Assembly: GCA_015494385.1 (NCBI GenBank)
Contig: WGBJ01000433.1
Span: forward strand, 1 to 5,041
Direction: 5' to 3'
Length of the DNA stretch: 5,041 nucleotides
DNA from: Marinosulfonomonas sp.
GTDB taxonomy: Bacteria > Pseudomonadota > Alphaproteobacteria > Rhodobacterales > Rhodobacteraceae
A program made the position numbers and the translations under genes. Positions 1 through 5,041 of this stretch are shown one piece after another; within the stretch, counting starts at the first letter, position 1; every line of letters starts with the position of its first letter. The notes under the pieces are model-generated. The model worked only from the letters and a program-made list of their open reading frames with translations, had not been told where the DNA came from and did not search any database.

Positions 1-261
1 ATCCTGAATGATGCCGTCTGACACCATGCGGGAATGCAGGGTCTGGGCCATATCCTCGGACACGTTCAGCACCGATTTCAGCATCGTCGGGGTGCAGGTT
101 TTGTGCATCGCCATCAGGTAACTGGCCCAGGAGGACGCGCCTGTGGACAGGGCGATCGGGGCGGCCACGGGGGCGCTGGCGGCGGCGGGAACGGCACTGG
201 CGGGCAGTGCCGGGGCCGCAAAAAGGGCGGCGAGGCGGGTTGTAAACTGTCGTCTGTTCAT
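1..261 (-). CDS. Exported protein with twin-arginine-like signal, function unknown (3' end cut by window edge)
   Basis: An open frame of 87 codons reads leftward from an ATG at 259-261 and leaves the window without a stop. The protein starts MNRRQFTTRLAALFAAPALP. This is a short Arg-Arg n-region followed by an Ala/Leu-rich hydrophobic stretch, then an Ala/Pro-rich segment to about residue 36, with AxA-type cleavage options near residues 21-30. RRQF resembles a twin-arginine (Tat) motif, but a Sec signal is equally possible. After it comes a compact, probably helical region (about residues 43-87) containing MHKTCTPTMLKSVLNVSEDM and ending SRMVSDGIIQD. That spacing is vaguely like a small helix-turn-helix fold, which I would not press. 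Third codon positions are strongly G/C, which favours this strand over the Gly-rich opposite frame. There is no Shine-Dalgarno sequence; see the promoter note at 268-273. I do not recognise the family. Confidence 0.7.
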   Translation of the reverse strand, partial: MNRRQFTTRLAALFAAPALPASAVPAAASAPVAAPIALSTGASSWASYLMAMHKTCTPTMLKSVLNVSEDMAQTLHSRMVSDGIIQD

Positions 262-267
262 GGGGCG

Positions 268-273
268 TATATA
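268..273 (-). promoter_or_regulatory. Possible -10 box for a leaderless transcript of the left-edge gene
   Basis: TATATA lies exactly 6 nt upstream of the ATG at 259-261 on the minus strand, in an otherwise GC-rich stretch. The usual distance from a -10 hexamer to the start site would put transcription at or next to the A of the ATG. The gene also lacks a Shine-Dalgarno sequence. The matching -35 region is poor (CTCGCA at 17-nt spacing, 3 of 6 matches). This is therefore a suggestion, not a firm promoter call. Confidence 0.3.
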
Positions 274-340
274 GGGAGGGCGGCGCAGATTGCGAGTGGT
301 TCGCAGGAAAAAGACGCGAGGGGCGAGGATTTTGCAACGC

Positions 341-418
341 TGTCATCCCCGCGCAGGCGGGGGGTTCTTTCAACGTAGCGCTTGGGTTTGGGCGGTCCCC
401 GCTTGCGCGGGGATGACA
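341..418. repeat. REPIN-like inverted pair of palindromic repeats
   Basis: Two 22-bp units lie in opposite orientation: 341-362 (TGTCATCCCCGCG then CAGGCGGGG) and 397-418, whose reverse complement matches it at 21 of 22 positions. A 34-bp spacer separates them. Each unit is itself a hairpin: CCCCGC, a 4-nt loop (GCAG at 353-356; TTGC at 403-406), then GCGGGG. Short GTCATCCCCGCG-type palindromes are common dispersed extragenic repeats in proteobacteria, and pairs arranged like this are called REPINs, usually mobilised by RAYT transposases. No such transposase is in this window. The element lies between divergent genes, so it is unlikely to act as a terminator for either. Confidence 0.7.
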
Positions 419-466
419 AAGGGTGCGGGCCGTTAGCGCCCTTTGGAGTTTGCAGGCTTGCACCAC

Positions 467-485
467 CAATGCGGGTGACGCATTG
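467..485. repeat. Perfect 7-bp inverted repeat upstream of the pentapeptide gene
   Basis: CAATGCG (467-473) and CGCATTG (479-485) are perfect complements separated by GGTGA. The element ends 29 nt before the chosen start codon at 515. It could be an operator or a 5'-leader hairpin. Its right arm overlaps the alternative GTG at 485, which argues against that codon being the start. Confidence 0.45.
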
Positions 486-500
486 TGGGGGGATTGACGG

Positions 501-506
501 TAAGGA
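501..506 (+). promoter_or_regulatory. Ribosome binding site deciding the GTG start at 515
   Basis: TAAGGA sits 8 nt upstream of GTG at 515-517, an ideal spacing. The longer in-frame option, GTG at 485, has no comparable purine-rich sequence in front of it. This site is why the gene is started at 515. Confidence 0.65.
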
Positions 507-514
507 TTATTAGA

Positions 515-1924
515 GTGGCTGAGAAACTGACAGACCCGAACAAACCGGCGCATGAGATTATCGAGGTGCTGGAGGACGGCGACGCGATCCGCAATGACGG
601 GGTGCGGCTGACGGCAGCGAACAAGAACCCGTGGTATGTGCTGGCGACGATTTATGGAGAGCAGGAGGAAGGGGCAACTGGGCTAGATCATGATGAGGTA
701 TTGGCCGAGAAAAACCGAGCAGCTTGGAACAGGTGGAACGGCGGGAGCCTACAAGCAACGAGTATTGAAGTTGAAATAACTAATCTATTTCGGAGCCGCA
801 TGGGAGATAAAACTGCAGAACTACCAAGTAGCAGGAAAAAAATAGATTTTTCAAAAGTTTATTTCCCCACAAGTGTTTGCTTTATAGGATTTTTCTTTGG
901 AAGAGACTGTGAATTTATTGAAGCGCATTTTGCAAAGAATGTTTTATTTAACTCAACCTCTATCGCCGGAAATGCGCTTTTTTTTGAAGCAACCTTCCAA
1001 GGTCTTGCCGATTTCAGGGATGCAAAATTTGGGTCTGCGGCAAATTTCCGCTCCGCTTCATTTAAGGGCGTTTCTTTATTCGACTCTGTAGTTTTCGAAT
1101 CGAATGTTTGCTTTCAGTCTGCAACCTTTCATTCAGGAACTGGCTTTACCAAAACAGTTTTTAATGGAGAAACCCAATTTGATTGGTATGGGAATGATGG
1201 CTTTGAATTTGAAAAGGCCTCGCATGCAGTTAGGTTTTTCAGCGAAGCAAATTTTGATTCTGCAAAATTTAATGCCAAAACTCGTTTTACAGATGCTCAG
1301 TTCCTGACCCATGTTCCAGAATTCCATGCGGCAGAACTCTACGATGACACAGTATTCCCTACCCCTGACAAATACACCGACAACTGGCCGAAACTGAATG
1401 ATGATGATGTTATGCCCGCCGCTGAACAAAAACGCGCCTATAACCGGTTGCGGTTGTTCATGAACAAATCCTTGCAGATTGATGAGGAGCAATTTTTTCA
1501 CAGGCAGGAGATGCGCTGCAAGACAGTATTGGCAAGCTGGTATCACAAGCCGTTTTACTGGCTCTATGCCCTGTTGTCGGATTACGGAAATTCGGTCTGG
1601 CGGCCTTTGTTCTGGATGTTTTTCGTAATGCTGTCCGGCGCGCTGTTCATGCTGTGGTGGCAAGAGGCGTTTACCTTTTTGCCCAAGGAATCCTCGGGGT
1701 TTGACTGGACGCTGGGGCTGTTGGGCGAGGATGATCCCTGGGTCAAGCCACGTCAGGCGGCGGGGTGGAGCATCTCTAACACGCTGCCGTTTCTGGGGTT
1801 CGGCAAGCTGGCCAAGGAGTTGGCGTGGCCGTTGAAGGTGGCTGGCGGGGTGCAGACGTTGTTGGGCTATGTCCTGTTGTTCTTCTTTGGTCTGGGCCTG
1901 CGCAACAGGTTCCGGTTGCGTTAA
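515..1924 (+). CDS. Pentapeptide-repeat membrane protein with C-terminal two-helix, pore-loop-like domain
   Basis: The protein has 469 residues from GTG 515 (479 if GTG 485 were used). The N-terminal region, to about residue 90, is soluble and includes KNRAAWNRWNG (about 66-76). Residues about 110-273 are degenerate pentapeptide repeats of the A(D/N)F-type: ATFQGLADFRDAKF, AANFRSASF, EANFDSAKFNAKTRF. Such repeats fold as a right-handed four-sided beta-helix and usually bind partners. A linker with KRAYNRLRLFMNK (about 306-318) follows, then SDYGNSVWRPLFW (about 355-367). The first membrane helix is about 362-382. SISNTLPFLGFGK (about 419-431) sits where a re-entrant pore loop would be. A second helix lies at about 444-462, ending in GLGLRNRFRLR. 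Helix-loop-helix with a T-x-x-GFG-like stretch recalls K+-channel pore domains, but the filter is not canonical, so a channel function is inference. The repeat domain is unusually AT-rich compared with both gene ends. A small lipoprotein gene follows 72 nt downstream and may be co-transcribed. Confidence 0.85.
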   Translation: MAEKLTDPNKPAHEIIEVLEDGDAIRNDGVRLTAANKNPWYVLATIYGEQEEGATGLDHDEVLAEKNRAAWNRWNGGSLQATSIEVEITNLFRSRMGDKTAELPSSRKKIDFSKVYFPTSVCFIGFFFGRDCEFIEAHFAKNVLFNSTSIAGNALFFEATFQGLADFRDAKFGSAANFRSASFKGVSLFDSVVFESNVCFQSATFHSGTGFTKTVFNGETQFDWYGNDGFEFEKASHAVRFFSEANFDSAKFNAKTRFTDAQFLTHVPEFHAAELYDDTVFPTPDKYTDNWPKLNDDDVMPAAEQKRAYNRLRLFMNKSLQIDEEQFFHRQEMRCKTVLASWYHKPFYWLYALLSDYGNSVWRPLFWMFFVMLSGALFMLWWQEAFTFLPKESSGFDWTLGLLGEDDPWVKPRQAAGWSISNTLPFLGFGKLAKELAWPLKVAGGVQTLLGYVLLFFFGLGLRNRFRLR

Positions 1925-1981
1925 AGCGCGGGGTTGCGGATTGATGCAACTCAGGGTAGCGGTTGGTTATTGTTGAAGGGA

Positions 1982-1987
1982 AAAGGA
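1982..1987 (+). promoter_or_regulatory. Ribosome binding site deciding the ATG start at 1997
   Basis: AAAGGA lies 9 nt before ATG 1997-1999. Starting there places a canonical lipoprotein signal peptide at the N-terminus. The longer in-frame start (TTG at 1934) would add 21 polar residues in front of it. Confidence 0.7.
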
Positions 1988-1996
1988 TTTAAACAG

Positions 1997-2362
1997 ATGA
2001 TACGCAATACATTGTTGGCGCTGGGGATGACGGCTTTGCTGGCGGGGTGTTTCGAGACGCCGGAAGAGATGGCCGCGCGCAAAAACCAGTTTATCGGCAA
2101 AACCGTGCCCGAAGTTGCGGCTGTGATTGGCCCGCCGACGGTTCGGGATCGCAATATTGCACGCTGGATCAGCAATACATCGACCGTTAACCGGATACCG
2201 ATCAGCCATTATATGAACGGGGTCTGGGTGACGACCGGATATCGCAACGAGCGGGTCGAGCTGCATTGCAAATTCACCGCGACCCTGTCCAAGGGGCGGG
2301 TGGTTGCGGCCGATTATGAAGGCAATGATTGCAACAGGTTCGCGCCGCGTCTTAAGAAATAA
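1997..2362 (+). CDS. Small lipoprotein, possibly BamE/OmlA-like fold, function unknown
   Basis: This 121-residue protein has a textbook lipoprotein signal: MIRN, a hydrophobic core, then the lipobox LAGC with Cys18 as the acylation site. The next residue is Phe, not Asp, so sorting to the outer membrane is expected. The mature part contains FIGKTVPEVAAVIGPPTVRD (about 32-51), then aromatic strands (MNGVWVTTGYRNERVELHC) and a C-terminal GRVVAADYEGNDC. The G-K-x-V-x-x-V-x-x-x-x-G-P-P pattern, followed by a strand with W and a G-x-V strand, resembles small SmpA/OmlA (BamE-like) lipoproteins. This is pattern resemblance only. Cys91 and Cys112 could form a periplasmic disulfide. It follows the pentapeptide gene by 72 nt and converges on tldD. 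BamE itself is not claimed. Confidence 0.8.
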   Translation: MIRNTLLALGMTALLAGCFETPEEMAARKNQFIGKTVPEVAAVIGPPTVRDRNIARWISNTSTVNRIPISHYMNGVWVTTGYRNERVELHCKFTATLSKGRVVAADYEGNDCNRFAPRLKK

Positions 2363-2375
2363 GGGGTTGGTTTGT

Positions 2376-2396
2376 GCGGGGTGAACCCCGCCCTAC
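2376..2396. repeat. GC-rich hairpin repeat, copy 1, between convergent genes
   Basis: GCGGGG (2376-2381), loop TGAA, CCCCGC (2386-2391), then CCTAC. All 21 bases recur identically at 4890-4910, so this is a dispersed repeat unit. Here it lies 13 nt after the lipoprotein stop and 27 nt beyond the tldD stop, where a bidirectional terminator would be useful. No T-run follows on either strand, so it is not a canonical intrinsic terminator. It may instead stabilise 3' ends or serve Rho-dependent termination. Confidence 0.65.
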
Positions 2397-2423
2397 GGAA
2401 ATCCCGCCATTTCTGCGAAATGC

Positions 2424-3842
2424 CTAGCCTGCGCCGCCGACTGTCAGCCCGCCAATCATCAGCGTGGGCTGGCCCACACCCACCGGCACCCATTGGCCGG
2501 CCTTGCCGCAGTTGCCGATGCCGGGGTCCAGTGCCATGTCGTTGCCGATGGCACGGATTTGTTTCATCGCGGCGGGGCCGTCACCAATCAGCGTTGCGCC
2601 TTTGACGGGGGCGCCGATTTTGCCGTTCTCGACGCGATATGCCTCGGTGCAGGAAAATACGAATTTGCCGTTGGTGATGTCGACCTGACCACCGCCGAAC
2701 CCGACGGCATAGATACCGTCCTTCAACTCGGCGATGATGTCTTTCGGGTCGGTGTCGCCGCCCTGCATGATGGTGTTGGTCATGCGCGGCATCGGTGCAT
2801 GGGCATAGCTTTCACGCCGCCCGTTACCAGTGGGGGCGACCCCCATCAGGCGGGCGTTCTGGCGGTCTTGCATATAGCCAACCAGAATACCGTCCTCGAT
2901 CAGCACATTGCGCCCCGATACGGTGCCTTCGTCATCGAAACTGATCGATCCGCGCCGGTCGGGGATGGTGCCGTCGTCCACCACAGTCACGCCTTTGGCG
3001 GCAACCTGTTGGCCGATCAGACCGGAAAAGGCCGAGGTGCCTTTGCGGTTGAAATCCCCTTCCAGCCCGTGACCGACCGCTTCGTGCAGCAGGATGCCGG
3101 GCCAGCCGTTGCCAAGCACCACATCCATTGCGCCAGCGGGGGCGGGGACGGCCTCTAGATTAACCAATGCGATGCGCAGGGCCTCGCGTGCCACCGGTTC
3201 CCAGTGGGCGCGGTCGATCAGCAGGGTCAGGCCAGCGCGGCCACCCCCGCCCATGTTACCGGATTCGCGGCGGCCGTTTTCCTCGACGATCACGGAAATA
3301 TTGACGCGGGACATGGGGCGCACATCGCGGATGATGTGGCCCTCGGGGCGCAGGATTTCGACTTCTTGAATGCTGGCAGCGATGGTGGCCGAGACCTGAA
3401 TGACACGTTTGTCCAGCCCGCGGGCGAATTCGTCGATCTCGCGCAGGGTGTCGATTTTGACGGGGAAGCTGGCGTCGTCCATCGGGTTCTGGTCGGTATA
3501 AAGGCGCTGGTTGGTTGGGGCCGGGGCCTCGGCCCAGGTGCCGCCGCCATCGCCCACAGCCAGACGCGCGGTTTTCACGGCGCGTTTGATGGCGGCTTCG
3601 GTGATTTCGGTGGAGTGGGCATAGCCCGTGGTTTCGCCATTCACCGCCCGCAGGCCAAACCCTTCGGCGGCGTCGTAGTTGGCGGTTTTCACGCGGCCAT
3701 CGTCAAACACCAGCACTTCGGAGCGGCGGCGCTCAAGGAACAATTCGCCATCATCCGCCCCGTCTGTGGCCTGTTTCAGCAGGGCATGCGTGCGGTCCCG
3801 GTCAAGGGTGGTTTCCAGCGGGCGAAATCCGGTATCGGGCAT
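2424..3842 (-). CDS. tldD: Metalloprotease TldD
   Basis: TldD is the catalytic subunit of the TldD/TldE(PmbA) zinc protease. In E. coli it trims the leader of microcin B17 and degrades unfolded peptides such as the CcdA antitoxin; it is cytoplasmic. The 472-residue product matches the usual length (about 470-480). The metal-site motif HEAVGHGLEGD starts at His253 (HExxxH: His253, Glu254, His258). Near the C-terminus GIGNCGKAGQWVPVGVGQPT supplies Cys445, the third ligand in this family. Other conserved pieces are SFDDEGT (301-307), GYMQDRQNARLMG (322-334) and RMTNTIMQGGD (353-363). The gene starts at ATG 3840-3842, with AAGGA (minus strand, 3849-3853) 6 nt upstream, and stops at TAG. No pmbA partner is in the window, as is normal because the two are often unlinked. 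It is divergent from ctaC and convergent with the lipoprotein gene. Long frames opposite this gene are GC-content shadows. Confidence 0.96.
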   Translation of the reverse strand: MPDTGFRPLETTLDRDRTHALLKQATDGADDGELFLERRRSEVLVFDDGRVKTANYDAAEGFGLRAVNGETTGYAHSTEITEAAIKRAVKTARLAVGDGGGTWAEAPAPTNQRLYTDQNPMDDASFPVKIDTLREIDEFARGLDKRVIQVSATIAASIQEVEILRPEGHIIRDVRPMSRVNISVIVEENGRRESGNMGGGGRAGLTLLIDRAHWEPVAREALRIALVNLEAVPAPAGAMDVVLGNGWPGILLHEAVGHGLEGDFNRKGTSAFSGLIGQQVAAKGVTVVDDGTIPDRRGSISFDDEGTVSGRNVLIEDGILVGYMQDRQNARLMGVAPTGNGRRESYAHAPMPRMTNTIMQGGDTDPKDIIAELKDGIYAVGFGGGQVDITNGKFVFSCTEAYRVENGKIGAPVKGATLIGDGPAAMKQIRAIGNDMALDPGIGNCGKAGQWVPVGVGQPTLMIGGLTVGGAG

Positions 3843-4027
3843 GTTTGTTCCTTATGTTTGCAAGGGGGTGAATATATTATTCGCACGCCCTGTGCAGGTA
3901 TTTCTTGATTCATGTGGGCTTAATATGGTTTCAATGAAAGTGGAAACAATGGAATTCTGGCCGCTGGAGGGCCGTTAAGGAATTCCCGAGGCGGTAACAG
4001 CCGCCGCAATGCGAACAGGGATAAGAC
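3843..4027. promoter_or_regulatory. Divergent tldD/ctaC intergenic region with structured ctaC leader
   Basis: This 185-bp region must hold promoters for both genes, but I find no convincing -35/-10 pair. An AT-rich island contains the palindrome GAATA-TAT-TATTC (3870-3882), and TAATAT occurs at 3921-3926. The ctaC-proximal half is structured. GGAATTC (3951-3957) pairs with GAATTCC (3980-3986), enclosing GGCC (3959-3962) and GGCC (3970-3973). GGCGG (3990-3994) pairs with CCGCC (4001-4005) around a TAACAG loop. The ctaC ribosome site AGGGA (4017-4021) is outside both hairpins. Confidence 0.5.
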
Positions 4028-4888
4028 ATGCGAATACAGACTATATTACCCGGCCTTTGGGCCGCGATTTCCGTTATATTCATAGGTTTTTCAGCTTCGG
4101 CGCAGGATGTGCTGGAGGGGCTGGAAATTATCGGAAAACCAATCCCGCGGGGTGTGAATATGCAACCCGCCAGCACGTCGGTTGCGACAGATTTACAATG
4201 GCTGGACGGGATGGTGCTGTGGATTATCACGGTCATTACGATCTTTGTGACGCTACTGCTTCTGATCGTGATCTTCCGCTACAACCGCAAGGCCAATCCG
4301 GAACCAGCCGGATTTACCCATAACTCGCCGCTGGAAATCGCCTGGACACTGATCCCGATTATCATTCTGGTGTTCATCGGGGCATTTTCACTGCCGGTAT
4401 TGTTCAACAGTCAGGAAATTCCCGAAGCGGATCTGACCATCAAGGTGACGGGCAACCAGTGGTTCTGGACCTACGAATATGTTGATGACGAATTTGAATT
4501 CGACAGCATGATGCTGGCGCGCGATGAATTGGAAGCGGCAGGCTATACGCAGGACGAATATCTGCTGGCCACCGATACCGCTGTTGTTGTGCCCGTGGGC
4601 AAGATCGTTGTGATGCAGGTTACAGGGTCGGATGTGATCCATTCCTGGGCCATGCCTGCCTTTGGTGTGAAACAGGATGGTGTGCCGGGCCGGTTGGCGG
4701 AACTGTGGTTCAATGTCGACAAGGAAGGCATCTATTTCGGCCAGTGTTCCGAGCTGTGCGGCAAGGATCACGCCTATATGCCGATCACGGTCAAGGCCGT
4801 CAGCCCCGAGAAATACGAGGCATGGTTGCAAGGCGCCAAGGCAGAATATGCCAATGTTCCATCCGCGATTGCGGTTGCGTCCAATTAA
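4028..4888 (+). CDS. ctaC: Cytochrome c oxidase subunit II
   Basis: This is the CuA-bearing subunit of the aa3-type terminal oxidase. It accepts electrons from cytochrome c on the periplasmic side and passes them to haem a in subunit I. The 286-residue precursor has a signal peptide ending FSASA, with mature QDV from about residue 26. Membrane helices are at about 62-84 and 105-126. The helix-2 lead-in [12 protein letters not shown] carries Glu103, equivalent to the Glu at the K-proton-pathway entrance in this family. The aromatic motif [10 protein letters not shown] is at 142-151. The CuA ligands are all present: His205, Cys240, Glu242, Cys244, His248 and Met251 ([16 protein letters not shown]). 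Residues about 145-175 hold an acidic insert ([20 protein letters not shown]), as is usual in alphaproteobacterial homologues. AGGGA (4017-4021) lies 6 nt before the ATG. It heads the ctaC-ctaB operon; ctaG and ctaE are expected beyond the window. Also called coxB. Confidence 0.97.
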   Translation: MRIQTILPGLWAAISVIFIGFSASAQDVLEGLEIIGKPIPRGVNMQPASTSVATDLQWLDGMVLWIITVITIFVTLLLLIVIFRYNRKANPEPAGFTHNSPLEIAWTLIPIIILVFIGAFSLPVLFNSQEIPEADLTIKVTGNQWFWTYEYVDDEFEFDSMMLARDELEAAGYTQDEYLLATDTAVVVPVGKIVVMQVTGSDVIHSWAMPAFGVKQDGVPGRLAELWFNVDKEGIYFGQCSELCGKDHAYMPITVKAVSPEKYEAWLQGAKAEYANVPSAIAVASN

Positions 4889-4929
4889 GGCGGGGTGAAC
4901 CCCGCCCTACCGGTGACGGTCGGGGCGGG
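4889..4929 (+). promoter_or_regulatory. Two overlapping, mutually exclusive hairpins in the ctaC-ctaB gap; repeat copy 2
   Basis: Hairpin A starts at the base right after the ctaC TAA: GGCGGGG (4889-4895), loop TGAA, CCCCGCC (4900-4906). Bases 4890-4910 are the second copy of the repeat seen at 2376-2396. Hairpin B reuses the 3' arm of A. CCCGCCC (4901-4907) pairs perfectly with GGGCGGG (4923-4929), and an inner ACCG (4909-4912)/CGGT (4917-4920) stem is capped by a GTGA (GNRA-type) loop. TTGGTTTT follows B, a weak T-rich tail. The structures cannot coexist, so the layout resembles an attenuator. The complementarity is seen; the function is inferred. Confidence 0.5.
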
Positions 4930-4965
4930 TTGGTTTTCCACGCCAACTAGCCGGGAGGCAACAAA

Positions 4966-5041
4966 ATGAGCGATGCAAGTCTGAATACCACCTCATATCA
5001 AAACGAGGCCGGGTTTGGCGATTTCTTTGCCCTGTTAAAAC
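4966..5041 (+). CDS. ctaB: Protoheme IX farnesyltransferase (haem O synthase), 5' end only
   Basis: ATG 4966 is preceded by a strong GGAGG (4954-4958) at 7-nt spacing. The 25 visible codons read MSDASLNTTSYQ, then NEAGFGDFFALLK, before the window ends. A short variable N-terminus leading into GD(F/Y)FALLK is how alphaproteobacterial CtaB proteins begin, just ahead of the KPRVMSL segment of the first helix. Its position 77 nt after ctaC also fits the standard cta operon order. CtaB is an integral membrane prenyltransferase that adds a farnesyl group to haem b to make haem O, the precursor of haem A in this oxidase. The catalytic Asp-rich motifs lie beyond the window, so the call rests on the N-terminus and context. 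Confidence 0.85.
   Translation, partial: MSDASLNTTSYQNEAGFGDFFALLK

Noticed and set aside
34..378. Plus-strand Gly/Arg-rich open frame of 114 codons over the left-edge gene
   Set aside because: It is low-complexity, lies opposite a frame with a good signal peptide and GC-rich third positions, and runs into the palindromic repeat. It is best explained as an antisense shadow.
341..418. CRISPR array from the repeated GC-rich units
   Set aside because: There are only two units, in inverted orientation and each palindromic, with one spacer and no cas genes. This fits a REPIN, not a CRISPR.
485..514. GTG at 485 as the start of the pentapeptide gene
   Set aside because: It has no ribosome site and overlaps an inverted repeat. 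GTG 515 has TAAGGA at ideal spacing.
1133..1663. Minus-strand 176-codon frame opposite the pentapeptide gene
   Set aside because: It overlaps the repeat and linker region antisense, with no ribosome site or domain signature. The plus strand has clear pentapeptide periodicity.
2493..3908. Long plus-strand open frames (221 and 234 codons) opposite tldD
   Set aside because: They are antisense to a fully conserved TldD and have no recognisable domains. GC-rich genes often leave opposite frames open by third-position bias.
3905..3917. TTGAT half-site suggesting an FnrL/FNR box upstream of ctaC
   Set aside because: The second half is GTGGG where ATCAA is needed, so only half the site is present.
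3905..3926. TTGATT and TAATAT as a sigma-70 promoter for ctaC
   Set aside because: The hexamers are only 10 nt apart, far short of the 16-18 nt needed.

Overview
The window looks like chromosomal DNA of an alphaproteobacterium, most likely a marine Rhodobacterales (Roseobacter-type) species. The evidence is a tldD-like gene divergent from a ctaC-ctaB start, GC-rich codon use, and protein features typical of that group. This placement is inferred from gene content and order as I know them; no search was run.

Left part (1-514). A minus-strand gene runs off the left edge. It encodes an exported protein with a twin-arginine-like N-terminus and no recognised family. Its upstream region holds a pair of inverted 22-bp palindromic units (REPIN-like) and a short perfect inverted repeat, and then the plus-strand genes begin.

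Middle left (515-2362). Two plus-strand genes follow. The first is a 469-residue pentapeptide-repeat protein whose C-terminus has two membrane segments flanking a pore-loop-like stretch. Its repeat domain is strikingly AT-rich (about 38% GC over 841-1320) compared with both ends of the same gene (about 62-63% in sampled segments). The second is a 121-residue lipoprotein with a clear lipobox. It ends next to a short GC-rich hairpin that is a copy of a repeat also found at 4890-4910.

Middle right (2424-3842, minus strand). A complete tldD encodes the metalloprotease subunit TldD, with its HExxxH motif and C-terminal Cys in place. It converges on the lipoprotein gene.

Right part (3843-5041). 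A 185-bp divergent intergenic region leads into ctaC (coxB), cytochrome c oxidase subunit II with an intact CuA site. The 5' end of ctaB, haem O synthase, follows and is cut by the window edge. The two genes are part of the terminal oxidase assembly operon: CtaC is a catalytic-core subunit, and CtaB makes the haem O precursor of the haem A used by subunit I. The ctaC-ctaB gap holds two mutually exclusive hairpins, the first starting at the base after the ctaC stop codon. This is the most interesting regulatory structure in the window.

Most of the window is ordinary core-genome content. The items worth a second look are the mosaic pentapeptide/pore-like gene, the overlapping hairpins between ctaC and ctaB, and the structured ctaC leader with a possible short upstream ORF.
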